DNA from: Streptomyces erythrochromogenes
GTDB taxonomy: Bacteria; Actinomycetota; Actinomycetes; Streptomycetales; Streptomycetaceae
DNA length: 64,000 nucleotides
Assembly: GCF_036170895.1 (NCBI RefSeq)
Contig: NZ_CP108036.1
Span: forward strand, 8,405,501-8,469,500
Direction of reading: 5' to 3'
Shown here: in pieces, positions 27,072 through 36,150 of the stretch
Numbering within the stretch: position 1 is the first letter of the stretch
How the letters are laid out: the number at the start of each line of letters is the position of its first letter
Position numbers and translations under genes: made by a program
The notes under the pieces: generated by a model
The model's input: only the letters and a program-made list of their open reading frames with translations
What the model was told of the DNA's origin: nothing
Databases searched by the model: none

Positions 27072-27641
27072 ATGAACTCCGTCCAGCCCGCTACCGGCGC
27101 AACTGCGCCCCCCTTGAGTGCGCGCCCCCTTCGTGTGGCGCTGGTGCTCGCCGGCGTCACACTCCTGTTGACCATGTCCTGGGGCGGGTACCGGTTGTGG
27201 AACGGCGCGCCGTACCCGGAGGTCGACCCGAACGTGGTCGCCATGCGCCTCAGGGAGCAGGCCGAGCGCGTAGAGGAAGACCTGGACGGGCGCTCCCGCT
27301 TCGAGGCCCACCCCGTGGACACGGGCGCCTGCTACTACCGCGGACTGCGGGCCTTCGCCCACATCGACGAGGCCCGCCGCGACGTGCGCAGCTTCGACCT
27401 CGACTGGAAGGCGGCGGACGTTCCTCAGGCCACGGCTCGTGCCGGTCAGGAGCGCATCCGCAACCGGCTCTCGGAGCAGGGCTGGAAGCTCACCCGCGAG
27501 CGCATTTCCGATATGGGGTTCCGCTTCGAGGATCCGGGCACCGGCGACCAGGTCGACGTGGGCTGGTACGAGGCGACCGGGACGCTCGCCGTCAGCATCT
27601 ACGCGCCCTGCGGGAAAGTCCCCGACGGCTTCGACGAATAG
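27072..27641 (+). CDS. Membrane-anchored hypothetical protein
   Basis: A 189-residue protein with one N-terminal membrane helix at about residues 19-40 (VALVLAGVTLLLTMSWGGY) and an outside domain of about 145 residues containing two Cys (DTGACYYRG and YAPCGKVP). The domain alternates charged and aromatic residues and looks folded. The ATG at 27072 is chosen; an in-frame ATG at 27018 is also possible. The family is not recognised. Confidence 0.65.
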   Translation: MNSVQPATGATAPPLSARPLRVALVLAGVTLLLTMSWGGYRLWNGAPYPEVDPNVVAMRLREQAERVEEDLDGRSRFEAHPVDTGACYYRGLRAFAHIDEARRDVRSFDLDWKAADVPQATARAGQERIRNRLSEQGWKLTRERISDMGFRFEDPGTGDQVDVGWYEATGTLAVSIYAPCGKVPDGFDE

Positions 27642-27647
27642 GCCCGA

Positions 27648-27716
27648 TCAGCAGGTGGGACTTGCCGGTGCCGGAGTCCCCGATGAGACAGAGTGGCAAC
27701 CTGCTCGATCTGCCCC
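27648..27716 (-). pseudogene. Short IstB (IS21 ATPase) fragment
   Basis: On the minus strand this piece encodes PLCLIGDSGTGKSHLLIG, the Walker A region of IstB, the ATPase helper of IS21-family transposition. Similarity ends on both sides within about 25 codons. It is a deletion remnant and marks an old IS21 insertion. Confidence 0.55.
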
Positions 27717-27944
27717 GCTACCCAAGAACTCGGCGTCACCGACCCCTGAGCCCACTGCGCGCGCCCGGCGCCGGAACGGCGATCAGCCGGCCAGAGATCG
27801 GGCCCGGGACCTGGGCAGCCGATCGGGCAGAGCCCCGCCATGCAGACCGCCCCGAGAATCACACCAAGCGGAATGCCCGGCGCACCGCGCGAACGCGTCG
27901 GGCGAGAAGCCTGTGGTTGCATGGGAGCGGGTGGGGGCTGGGCT

Positions 27945-28415
27945 TCAGAGCCCGGATGTGCGTAGTGCTCCGACGAGGAAACCCGATCCGATCACGACGA
28001 AGAGGGCGCCGATCCCGACGAAGAGCCACCACAGGAGGCTGCTCTCGGCCGGGAGCGTCCAACGGGTGGGCTTCGCGGCGTCGTAGCGGACCTCGACCCG
28101 GGTACCGACAGCCAGGGTCCTGTCCCGGGAGCGGGCTATGTCCGTCCTGGTTTCCATCGCCCGGCCATCGGCGGTGGTCCAGGCGATGACCGGGTGGTAC
28201 ACGGTCGTGCCGGAGCTTCGGAAGGTGATGGTGCCGCCCTCACCCGGCCCCTCCAGCTTCGTCGCCGCGAGGCGGACCACCACGCCGTGGGCCCGAGCCC
28301 CCCGCCGGACCAGAGCGCGCACCTGCCACACCTTGCGGTACGCCGCCGCGCCGATGACGGCTCCGGCCGGGATGAAGATCAGCGCAAAGAGCCAAAGAAC
28401 CTGGGACGTGCTCAT
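27945..28415 (-). CDS. DUF3592 membrane protein
   Basis: A 156-residue protein with TM1 at about residues 5-24 (VLWLFALIFIPAGAVIGAAAY) and TM2 at about 129-150 (LLWWLFVGIGALFVVIGSGFL). Between them is an extracytoplasmic beta-rich domain with the DUF3592 core VYHPVIAWTTADGR and GTRVEVRYDAAKPTRW. The family is widespread and of unknown function. The start at 28415 places TM1 at the N-terminus. Confidence 0.85.
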   Translation of the reverse strand: MSTSQVLWLFALIFIPAGAVIGAAAYRKVWQVRALVRRGARAHGVVVRLAATKLEGPGEGGTITFRSSGTTVYHPVIAWTTADGRAMETRTDIARSRDRTLAVGTRVEVRYDAAKPTRWTLPAESSLLWWLFVGIGALFVVIGSGFLVGALRTSGL

Positions 28416-28751
28416 GTGGGCTTCTCGATTCGCGGCAGACGTCGACGGATGGGCGACGTGCACCCTCCGCCGCTGCTTCCCGGCGGCCGCAACGCCGGAA
28501 GCCGTACGCCTTGCAGCAGTTGATCACACATTCCGCCGCGGCCACGACCCCAGGCCCCCGCCCCCGGCGTGGGTCAGCTCTTGCGGGTCAACGGCTGGTC
28601 CGCGAAGCTCACCCCGGTCGGGCCGTGGGCCACCAGGTTGCGGTTGTGGCCGTGGTTTGTTCCGGCCTCGCTGCCGCCGTCGCCCTCCGCCTGGTCCACA
28701 CCGACGGCACCCTCCAGCCGCTGTGGCAGCGGCGGTGAAGTGTTCAGATAT
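28416..28751. other. Intergenic region with a possible gene remnant
   Basis: In the plus frame ending at 28738, the last 35 codons (VAVVAVVCSGLAAAVALRLVHTDGTLQPLWQRR) resemble the end of a membrane protein, but no start or upstream homology is visible. The rest shows nothing recognisable. Confidence 0.3.
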
Positions 28752-29099
28752 TCAGCTCGCGGGGGACTGCCCGTCGGCCGGCGAGAGTGCCCGCCATTTG
28801 TCCTCGTGTCGGTCCGGCATCACGACAATCGCCAGGAACGGCGATCCAGGATGGAACGTGACCATGATCTCGCCAGGCGAGTCACCGTCTCGGACGGCAT
28901 CGATCTGGGAAGCCTGGCACTTCCATGCCTCGGCACTGCTCAGGGCTCCCTGCGGCTTGAAGGACAAGACACCGTCGAAGTACTCGGCAAACCCCTGGAT
29001 CTGGGCAGGGCTGGCGAACATCTGGTGGGCTGTAGCGGGCGCGATGAAGTGTCGGCCGGCTTCTGCCTGCGCGATCATGGCGTCAAGCGGGCACTCCAT
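28752..29099 (-). CDS. Hypothetical protein
   Basis: A 115-residue soluble protein starting MECPLDAMIAQAEAGRHFI. It is mixed alpha/beta with a C-terminal strand-rich part (GEIMVTFHPGSPFLAIVVMPDRHEDKW). No motif or family is recognised. The upstream part of the frame, to 29618, overlaps the protease remnant and is ignored. It could be a small member of an immunity or DUF family. Confidence 0.5.
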   Translation of the reverse strand: MECPLDAMIAQAEAGRHFIAPATAHQMFASPAQIQGFAEYFDGVLSFKPQGALSSAEAWKCQASQIDAVRDGDSPGEIMVTFHPGSPFLAIVVMPDRHEDKWRALSPADGQSPAS

Positions 29100-29265
29100 T
29101 CGGCATCTTGCGCTGCCTCCCGCTGGCGTCTGCGTCTGTCGAAGATTCCCACCGCTGCGCCTCCCCAGTGCTCTGTGATCCCAGTTGTGCTGGATTGGCA
29201 GCCATATTGCCTCTAGCCGCGAGGGCGGGGAAGGTCGAGGTGTACCGGGGCTCGCTGCATGAGAC

Positions 29266-30160
29266 GTGCGGCGCCAGCCTGCTTGGGGAACCAGGACTTC
29301 CGCGCCGCTCCCGGCAACCTGTCCCACGCCCGACATCGACCACTGCGGGAACTGCGGGACGACCGTCGCGATCGGGGGCTGGATGATCGCCTCGCTCGGC
29401 CGGTCCTGCCCGGACTGCACAGGGGGCCAAGAGGCCGCCGTCGCCAGCCACCCCTGGCTGGCCATGATCAGTACCGCTTCGGGAGGGAAGTGGGCCCCCA
29501 AGTGCGGGGGAGCCCTGATCGACTCGCAACACGTCCTCACCGCGGCCCACTGCCTCGTTGACGGGGGCACCAGCCCGGCAGAGGTTGGGGTCCGGCTGGG
29601 CGAACACGATCTCCGCACATCAGACGAGGCCGTCTCCTTGGACTACAACGTCGACCGGCTCCTGCCCCACCCCGGCTACAACCCCAGCACCCACGAAGGC
29701 GACCTCGCAGTCCTCACCCTCGCCCAACGGGTCCAATTTCGCTCGAACATCCAGCCGAGCGGCCTTCCCACTACGGCCGGCTCCGACGCCGAGTACGTCG
29801 GCAAGATGGCCACCGTCGCCGGCTGGGGAGCCCTGGCCGGCGTTCTCCCCGCCCCCTCCCGCATCTTGCAGGAGGCCGCCCTACAGATCGTCCACCTGGA
29901 CTTCTGCCAGAGGGCCTACGGGCACCTCCCCGGCCATCACGGCGAGCAAGCTGTGCGCCGCCTCCAAAGCCGACATGAGTACCTGCTCCGGCGACGGCGG
30001 CGCCCCCCTCGTCCTGCGCATGAACGGCGTCCCGACCCTGGTGGGCATCAACTCCTTCCACCGGGAGGGCCTGCTCGGCCCCGGCCAGTGCCGCGCCGAC
30101 GGCTACCCCGACGTCTTCACCAGGGTCGCCTCCTACAGGACCTGGATCCAGGCCAGTAGG
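29266..30160 (+). pseudogene. Trypsin-like serine protease, frameshifted and lacking the catalytic Ser
   Basis: Frame one gives CGGALIDSQHVLTAAHC with the catalytic His, EGDLAVLTL with the Asp, and VAGWGALAGVLPAPS. Near 29935 the sense moves to the +1 frame: PAITASKLCAASKADM, then CSGDGGAPLV, GINSFHREGLLGPGQCRADGYPDVFTRVASYRTWI. The canonical GDSGGPL is GDGGAPL here, so Ser195 is Gly (AGC to GGC would be one base). No signal peptide is visible, suggesting 5' loss. A frameshift, a lost nucleophile and a truncated start together mean a dead gene. Confidence 0.8.
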
Positions 30161-30269
30161 ACCGGCTGTCCCCACCGCCAGTCCGGCAGCGCCCGCACCG
30201 AGCCGGTGAACGAGCCGGCGGTCTTCAACAAACCAAGGCCATCCCACTGCCCCTCTTGGGCTCACCTTG

Positions 30270-30430
30270 GCTGGACCCCACCTTCGCCGTCGCGCTCAAG
30301 AACAAAGGCCTCCCAGTCCCCGAGATCGCCAAGAAGCTGGTCATCAAGACCGGGAAGAACGCGGGCAAGTCCCCATCGGTCGCCTCGCTCTACCGGGCCC
30401 TCGCCGAAGCCGAGGAAGCCACCGCGGACG
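30270..30430 (+). pseudogene. C-terminal fragment of a serine recombinase
   Basis: The frame encodes FAVALKNKGLPVPEIAKKLVIK, then TGKNAGKSPSVASLYRALAEAE, the helix-turn-helix that ends many actinomycete resolvase/invertase-type recombinases. The catalytic N-terminal domain is absent. It is joined directly after the protease remnant and continues into unrelated sequence, so it is a rearrangement scar. Confidence 0.6.
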
Positions 30431-30639
30431 ACGGCCTGCCGATGCGGCCCACGCCCGTCCGCATCCGCCGACCTGGGGACCCGCTCACCGCCGAGGAGAT
30501 CGACCTGCGCGACGCCTCCAGACCCAGCACCACCCGAACGCGGAGATCCGCAGCAGACCCCATGATCGTTCTCACCGATGACCGCTGTACCGATGTTCCC
30601 CGAGGCCGGACTCGGAACAGACCCCGTGGTCTGCCGCAC

Positions 30640-30899
30640 GCCGGGAGGCGTATGCGAACGACCAGGCGTCCCCGGACACGCTGATCGCGGTGTCCGCCGC
30701 CTCCAAACGGTCCAAGGCCGACAAAGACCCGGCGGAGTGGCTTCCGTCGGACGGCTCCTACCACACGTATGCCGCGACCTGGGTCGCCACCAAGCTCCGC
30801 TGGGACCTGGCCGTCGACGAGGCTGAGCGCCAGGCACTTCTCGGACTCGCTGAGGACTGCCCCAACACGACTGTCGTCTACGAGCGCGCTGCCTCGTAG
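30640..30899 (+). pseudogene. C-terminal fragment of a DUF1524-type HNH endonuclease protein
   Basis: From about 30640 the frame reads AARREAYANDQASPDTLIAVSA, then SKADKDPAEWLPSD and YAATWVATKLRWDLAVDEAERQALLGLAEDC. This is the C-terminal region of secreted HNH/DUF1524 nucleases of actinomycetes. The N-terminal signal and HNH histidines are missing. A second copy of the same segment is found at 33805-33870. Confidence 0.65.
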
Positions 30900-31276
30900 A
30901 GGCCCGCAGCTCAGCTGCAAGGGGTGGCGGCGACCGGGTGCTGGGAAGGAGCCTGCTGACCTGTCCAGCCTATCCACCACCAAGACGAGCAGGACCGGCT
31001 GTGCGACATCGTGGCCGGCTGGGGCGGGGGCACCGTCGCCTACACCCCGCCCCGTAGCGCCTTCTCGCATGGAGGGCCAGACGGCGCAGCCCGCTCGCCG
31101 TGGTGGTGGCGGCGTCCTAGCGTGGAGTAGCCCAGGACCGTGGCCCCGGCCGGGGCCTCCTGCCCGGGCCGTCCGGTACGGATCCCGCGTCGCGGCAGGG
31201 CTCTGTGGTAGCAGCAGCAGGTCGCACAGCAGCACACACAGCACCGGTGCTCGCGCCGCTGGTGGGACGGAGACAG
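30900..31276. other. Intergenic region before the arylsulfatase
   Basis: About 375 bases with no recognisable gene. A CAGCAGCAGG-type run occurs near 31209-31232. The arylsulfatase promoter must lie here, but no clear element was identified. Confidence 0.4.
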
Positions 31277-33637
31277 ATGGCGCAGTCGTCGTGGAGTGAG
31301 TACAGGCCGGGGCAGCGGTTTCCGGGGGCGATCGGGCGGACGACCGATGAGTCGAGTCCGGCGTGGCCCCAGCCGGTGCGGGCGGTGGCGGGTGCGCCGA
31401 ACGTGTTGTTCATCGTGTTCGACGACACGGGGTTCGGGCAGTTCGGCTGCTACGGCAGTCCGATCGAGACGCCGAATCTGGACGCGCTGGCCGCAGGCGG
31501 GCTGCTGTACAGCAACATGCACACCACCGCGCTGTGCTCGCCGTCGCGCTCCTGCATCATCACGGGCCGCAACCACCATGCCAACGGCATGGCCGCGATC
31601 ACGGAACTGGCCACCGGCTACCCGGGCTACAACGGGCAGATCCCGTTCGAGAACGGGTTCCTGTCGGAGATGCTGCTGCAGCACGGCTACAACACGTACA
31701 TGGTCGGCAAGTGGCACCTGATGCCCTCGGAGCAGGAGTCGGCGGCCGGGCCGTACGACCGGTGGCCGCTGGGGCGGGGCTTCGAGCGGTTCTACGGGTT
31801 CCTCGGCGGCGACACGAGCCAGTGGTATCCGGACCTGGTGTACGACAACCACCAGGTCGAGCCGCCGGCCACGCCGCAGGAGGGCTACCACCTGACGGAG
31901 GACCTGGTCGAGCGGGCGATGTCGTTCATCGCCGACGCCAAGCAGGTCGCCCCGGACAAGCCGTTCTTCCTGAACCTGTGCCCCGGCGCGACCCATGCCC
32001 CGCACCATGTGCCCAAGGAGTGGGCCGACCGCTACCGGGGACGGTTCGACGACGGCTGGGACGCCTACCGCGAGCAGACCTTCGCCCGGCAGAAGCAGCT
32101 CGGCGTGGTGCCCGCCGACGCCCGCCTGTCCCCGCGCGATCCGGACGTGCCCACGTGGGAGTCGCTGTCCCCGGAGGCAAGGAGACTTGCCGCGCGGATG
32201 ATGGAGGTCTACGCCGGGTTCCTCTCCCACACCGACCACCACATCGGGCGGCTGGTGGACTTCCTGAAGGAGACAGGCGAGTTCGACAACACGCTGATCA
32301 TGGTGGTCTCCGACAACGGTGCGAGCGCCGAGGGCGGGGCGACCGGCACCACCAACGAAGTGCAGTTCTTCAACAACGCGCCCGAGACGCTGGAGGAGAG
32401 CCTGACGCAGATCGACGAGCTCGGCGGCCCCTCCACGTTCAACCACTACCCGTGGGGATGGACCTGGGCGGGCAACACGCCGTTCCGGCGGTGGAAGCGG
32501 GAGACCTACCGCGGCGGCGTCAGCGACCCGTTCCTCGTCCACTGGCCCGACGGCATCAAGGCCCGAGGTGAGATCCGCGACCAGTTCGCGCACATCATCG
32601 ACATGGTGCCCACCGTCCTGGACGTGCTCGGCATCGAGGCGCCCACGACCATTCGGGGGGTCACCCAGTCACCCCTGCACGGGGTCAGCTTCGCGCACAC
32701 CTTCGACGACGCTGGCGCGGCGAGCCGCCACCACACCCAGTACTACGAGATGCTCGGGCACCGGGCGATCGACCACGACGGATGGCGGGCGGTCTGTCCC
32801 TGGCCCGGTCCCTCGTTCGAGGAGGCCGAGCGGCCCTTCGGCACTCCGATCACCATGGCCGACCTCGACGACCTCGACGCCCACCACTGGGAGCTCTACC
32901 ACGTCGACGAGGACATCGCCGAAACCCGGAACCTCGCCCAGGAGCACCGCAGCAAACTCATCGAGATGATCGCGCTGTGGTACGTGGAGGCCGGCAAGTA
33001 CAACGTGATGCCGATCGACGGCAGCGTCCTGCAGCGCATCATGACCGAGCGCCCGCAGATCACCGAGAACCGCACCAGCTACACCTTCCGTTCCGGCACC
33101 CAGGCCGTGCCCGCCGCAGTCGCCCCCCGGGTCCTCAACCGCCCCCACAGCGTCACCGCCGACGTCGAGATCCCGCCCGGCGGCGCGCAGGGCGTCCTGC
33201 TCTGCCAGGGCACCAACGCCGGCGGCTGGTCCCTCTACGTCAAGGACGGCCACCTCCACTACGCCCACAACTACGTCCAACGGGCCCTGCACCACGTCGC
33301 CTCCAGCGAAACCGTGCCCGAGGGGCGGCACGCGCTGCGCTTCGAGTTCGAGCCCACCGGCGCCCCCGACATCGCCCACGGCAAGGGCGCACCCGGCCGC
33401 GCCCAGCTCTACATCGACGGCCGCCTCGTCGGCGAGACCGAGATGCCGGTCACCACGCCGATCACCTTCAATCCGGGCGGCATGGCTTGCGGCGCCAATC
33501 CCGGATCTGCCGTCACCCCCGACTACCAGGCGCCGTTCCGCTTCACCGGCACTCTTCACAGCGTCACCGTCGACCTGTCCGGCGACCTCATCGTCGACGC
33601 CGAGAGCGAGATGCGCATGCACATGGCCCGCCAGTGA
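31277..33637 (+). CDS. Large arylsulfatase (formylglycine-dependent)
   Basis: A 786-residue sulfatase of the bacterial arylsulfatase type that removes sulfate from aryl or other sulfate esters. APNVLFIVFDDTGFGQFGCYG brings the metal-binding Asp pair at residues 49-50. The sulfatase signature CSPSRSCIITGR begins at Cys87, which must be oxidised to formylglycine by a maturation enzyme not seen in the window. Then MVGKWHL, GGDTSQWYPDLVYDN and VVSDNGASAEGG give the rest of the active site. The last 200 residues are a lectin-like beta domain. No signal peptide is seen. The start at 31277 (MAQSSWSEYRPGQ) is preceded by ACGGAGA. It is intact amid decayed genes. Confidence 0.9.
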   Translation: MAQSSWSEYRPGQRFPGAIGRTTDESSPAWPQPVRAVAGAPNVLFIVFDDTGFGQFGCYGSPIETPNLDALAAGGLLYSNMHTTALCSPSRSCIITGRNHHANGMAAITELATGYPGYNGQIPFENGFLSEMLLQHGYNTYMVGKWHLMPSEQESAAGPYDRWPLGRGFERFYGFLGGDTSQWYPDLVYDNHQVEPPATPQEGYHLTEDLVERAMSFIADAKQVAPDKPFFLNLCPGATHAPHHVPKEWADRYRGRFDDGWDAYREQTFARQKQLGVVPADARLSPRDPDVPTWESLSPEARRLAARMMEVYAGFLSHTDHHIGRLVDFLKETGEFDNTLIMVVSDNGASAEGGATGTTNEVQFFNNAPETLEESLTQIDELGGPSTFNHYPWGWTWAGNTPFRRWKRETYRGGVSDPFLVHWPDGIKARGEIRDQFAHIIDMVPTVLDVLGIEAPTTIRGVTQSPLHGVSFAHTFDDAGAASRHHTQYYEMLGHRAIDHDGWRAVCPWPGPSFEEAERPFGTPITMADLDDLDAHHWELYHVDEDIAETRNLAQEHRSKLIEMIALWYVEAGKYNVMPIDGSVLQRIMTERPQITENRTSYTFRSGTQAVPAAVAPRVLNRPHSVTADVEIPPGGAQGVLLCQGTNAGGWSLYVKDGHLHYAHNYVQRALHHVASSETVPEGRHALRFEFEPTGAPDIAHGKGAPGRAQLYIDGRLVGETEMPVTTPITFNPGGMACGANPGSAVTPDYQAPFRFTGTLHSVTVDLSGDLIVDAESEMRMHMARQ

Positions 33638-33804
33638 CCCGCGGGTGGCCTACGGAGTCGCGGACCAACCCCGCAGTGGGCAACACCTGCGCGAGGAGAG
33701 GCGATCCACCGGGTACAGCAGGCCCAACGTAGGCACTCCACTACCGGCCCACAGGGAATACCGCACGGTTCGAATGACGCTCCCCGCCAGCTGGGGCGTC
33801 GGCG

Positions 33805-33870
33805 TGGACGGCGGCGCGGCGTGAGGCGTACGCGAACGACCAGGGCCAGCCGGCCTCGCTGGTCGCGGTG
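33805..33870 (+). pseudogene. Second HNH (DUF1524) nuclease fragment
   Basis: The segment encodes WTAARREAYANDQGQPASL then VAV, matching the DUF1524-type sequence also found at 30640. At about 33870 it passes, without a break in frame, into Tn3 transposase sequence. Two short HNH pieces on either side of the arylsulfatase suggest an earlier duplication or transposition event. Confidence 0.55.
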
Positions 33871-34131
33871 ACCACCCGCTATAAGACGGTGCGCCCGTTC
33901 CTGGCGCTGCTGGGCGAGTCGAAGGCGCTGGCGGCGTCGACCGGCGGCGCGCGGGTGCTGGCCGGGGTGAAGCGGCTGCCCGCGCTGGCGCGACGGGTGA
34001 AGGACAAGCCGCTGCTGCCGCGCGAGGTCGACGAGAAGCTGGTGCCGGCCGCGTGGCGCAAGGCGGTGTACGCCAACGCCGGTCTGCCGCAGGGGTCGGT
34101 GGACCGGGACGCGTACGTGGTGTGCGCGACT
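33868..34131 (+). pseudogene. Tn3-family transposase fragment
   Basis: The 88-codon piece reads LALLGESKALAASTGGARVL, VKRLPALARRVKDKPLLPREV and KLVPAAWRKAVYANAGLPQG, ending SVDRDAYVVC. This is a mid-section of Tn3-family transposases just upstream of the catalytic domain. The DDE residues and both ends are absent, so it is inert. Confidence 0.7.
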
Positions 34132-34927
34132 CAATCGCCTATGCCGAGGTGATGGACGTGCAGTTTCGCATCATGGCCGAGGGATACGCAGCACCGGATG
34201 ATCCCGGGATCGTCATGCGCGCGCAATGGGTCGGGGAGGCCCTCCGGTCACGTCCGCTGTTCATGGTGCCGCGCGATGGTGCGAATACTGAATGGGACTC
34301 GTTGCCCTCCGAGGAGTACCACTTCAACAGCCGCCCTCCGAGGAGCACCACGCCAACGAACAGTCCATGGTCCGACATGGTGTGACTCATGACGAGGGGA
34401 AGAGGAGAGACGGTCGGGTAACGCTGCCCCGCCGTGCGGAGATGGTTGCCAGGCTCTCTGAGATCGCTCTGCGCTTCCCGGCGTACCGGGCGGTCTGCGA
34501 GCGCCACATCGCCGACCGCCCCGCGAGCTGACCACCCGGGTGTCCGCCTGGCGTCCCGCGGACTGAAACTGCCCCCTGTCGGCGCTCGTCCGCACCCTGG
34601 GCTGATCCCCGGGGTGACCGCGCTGTCGCCGCGGCGCCCGTCCCTGCGGGGATCGTCCGTTCGGTCCGGCCGGGGCGGAGGTCAGCCGTTCTCCCGGCTG
34701 GTCGTCACGCTCCACCGGAGCAGCGTCACTGCCCGCCTGCCCGTCCGGCAGGTTCTCGGCCGGATCCTCCAGCGGGGCCTGGACCGGGTGGACGACTTCA
34801 TCCGGGAGGCACGCGACCGGGGCCTGCTGGAGCGCTCAGCCAGCTGCCCTGGCCCCCGGCGGCCCGGCCAGGGGAGAGCCCTCGCCGCAGGTCGGGCCGC
34901 CCGACGGGGCCGTCGGGAAGGCCGGGT
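34132..34927. other. Gene-poor segment with possible fragments
   Basis: About 800 bases. A short frame at 34292-34531 encodes LPRRAEMVARLSEIALRFPAYRAVCERH, and around 34730-34830 RQVLGRILQRGLDRVDDFIREARDRGLLE is protein-like. Neither shows a ribosome site or a recognised family. The repeat CCCTCCGAGGAG occurs at 34304 and 34334. Best read as debris. Confidence 0.35.
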
Positions 34928-35692
34928 TCAGAGTCCCTGGGCGGCTCGGAGGCGGTCGATCTGGCGCAGGACGGGCGTCTCGGAGACGCCCGGGTAGGGC
35001 TCTGTCCCTGTCGCGCCGAGGTCGGTGATGCACACGCCGACCCGGGTCACGATGCGGTCGATGACCTCGGCGGGGCCGGTGGAGCCCGCATCGGTCATGG
35101 TCATCCGGATGCGCAGAGTGTCCTCCGGGAAGCCCGCCGTGTCGAGGTCTTCGTAGCGGGTCGTGACCGTGCGGCCGTCCTCCTCCACCGTGGGACAGCC
35201 CGCGAGTGCCGTGCGCAGCCGGCCGAACACCGTTGAGGCGTCGGTCCCCGGATAGGACGACAGTACGTTGACCGTCGGGCTTCCCGGTTCCTCGGTGTCG
35301 AAGGTCTGGGAGACGGCGGCGTGGGCGCCTCGCTGGCGGAGCAGGCCCCACATGGTGGTACAGGGGTCCTTCAGTTCGGCCGGGGACAGCGGTCTCCCCT
35401 CGACCCAGTCCAGGCTGTGGGTGCTGCCCCCGTCCTCCAGGACCCCGGCGGTCTCGCCCGGCTGCAGCGCCAGTTCCGCCAGTCGCGCGGTGTCCGGTAT
35501 CTCGCCTGCCGCACCCGGTGTCGGCAACGCAGCGGTGGGCGCCGGCTTCGAGGGGGCGGGCGCGGCGGAGGTGCGCGTGCCGTCTGCCGGGCGGCCGGCG
35601 CCGCCGGGTGCGGGGGTGCCTCCGCAGGCGGAGAGCAGCAGGCAGCCGGCGGTGACCAGTGCGGCGGAGAAGACGAGACGGTACTCGGACAC
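34928..35692 (-). CDS. Lipoprotein of unknown function
   Basis: A 254-residue lipoprotein. The N-terminus RLVFSAALVTAGCLLLSACGG has a lipobox (LSAC) at about residues 20-23, so it should be lipidated and held outside the membrane. A Pro/Ala/Thr linker to about residue 60 leads to a domain of about 180 residues with three Cys (ELKDPCTTMW, ALAGCPTVEE, RVGVCITD). The family is not recognised; it loosely recalls the extracellular sensor-like domains of mycobacterial PknH-type proteins. The start is GTG at 35692. An imperfect hairpin lies 14 bases upstream. Confidence 0.7.
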   Translation of the reverse strand: MSEYRLVFSAALVTAGCLLLSACGGTPAPGGAGRPADGTRTSAAPAPSKPAPTAALPTPGAAGEIPDTARLAELALQPGETAGVLEDGGSTHSLDWVEGRPLSPAELKDPCTTMWGLLRQRGAHAAVSQTFDTEEPGSPTVNVLSSYPGTDASTVFGRLRTALAGCPTVEEDGRTVTTRYEDLDTAGFPEDTLRIRMTMTDAGSTGPAEVIDRIVTRVGVCITDLGATGTEPYPGVSETPVLRQIDRLRAAQGL

Positions 35693-35705
35693 GCGAAAAC
35701 CCCCC

Positions 35706-35742
35706 AGAGTGCGAGCGGACCTGAACGGTCCGCCCGCACTCT
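35706..35742. promoter_or_regulatory. Imperfect inverted repeat upstream of the lipoprotein gene
   Basis: AGAGTGCG-a-GCGGACC (35706-35721) pairs with GGTCCGC-c-CGCACTCT (35727-35742) around TGAAC, one mismatch in 16. It begins 14 bases before the GTG, so it could be a leader hairpin or operator. A perfect 44-base palindrome follows almost directly. Confidence 0.45.
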
Positions 35743-35744
35743 AA

Positions 35745-35788
35745 CCAGCGTCCTGTCCCCCTCCCCGGGGAGGGGGACAGGACGCTGG
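35745..35788. terminator. Perfect 44-base palindrome
   Basis: Bases 35745-35766 are exactly complementary to 35767-35788, with no spacer (centre CCCCGGGG). As RNA it would form a very strong hairpin, fitting a terminator. The gene it would serve is unclear: the lipoprotein gene reads away from it, and only fragments lie on the other side. Confidence 0.5.
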
Positions 35789-35865
35789 TGGCACCCCTGC
35801 GGAACTCAGTCCTGGAACACGAAGAGGTGGCACCCCTGCGGAACTCAGTCCTGGAACACGAAGAG
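35788..35865. repeat. 39-base perfect tandem duplication
   Basis: The 39-base unit at 35788-35826, beginning GTGGCACCCCTGCGG, is repeated exactly at 35827-35865. A multiple of three leaves 13-codon repeats in every frame. The first unit overlaps the last base of the palindrome. There is no third copy, so this is not a CRISPR array. Confidence 0.8.
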
Positions 35866-35989
35866 GCCTCCGCGGCGGGTGCGGGAGCCGCACGGCAGGA
35901 GCCGGCGCCCACGGGTTCCCGGCTCGGCCCCGGCTTCTCCTGCTGCCTCGTCGTCCATTCAGGTTCTTCCGGCGCGCGGGCCGGGAACG

Positions 35990-36109
35990 GGGGCGTGGCT
36001 GGCGCAGGCTTCGTTGATGGACGTTCTGGTGCGGGCCGCTGTGACGCGGCCCCCGGCCGAGATGGCCGCTCTGGTTGTGGAGGCCGTCCGGGTGCTGGGC
36101 AGCAGGTGA
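35990..36109 (+). pseudogene. C-terminal coding fragment, unknown family
   Basis: The frame ending at 36109 reads AWLAQASLMDVLVRAAVTRPP, then AEMAALVVEAVRVLGSR. This has the amphipathic look of a real protein C-terminus, as at the end of some actinomycete regulators. There is no matching upstream domain. Confidence 0.3.
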
Positions 36110-36150
36110 ACCGGCGGGCAGCCCGCCGTAGCAACGTGGGCCCGCTGGGC

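Noticed and set aside
22701..27641. 1646-residue open frame overlapping the STAND gene
   Set aside because: The part over the STAND gene is an Arg/Pro-rich shadow frame; only the last 190 codons (from 27072) look like protein.
35788..35865. CRISPR-like repeat
   Set aside because: Only two directly adjacent copies and no spacer; it is a simple tandem duplication.
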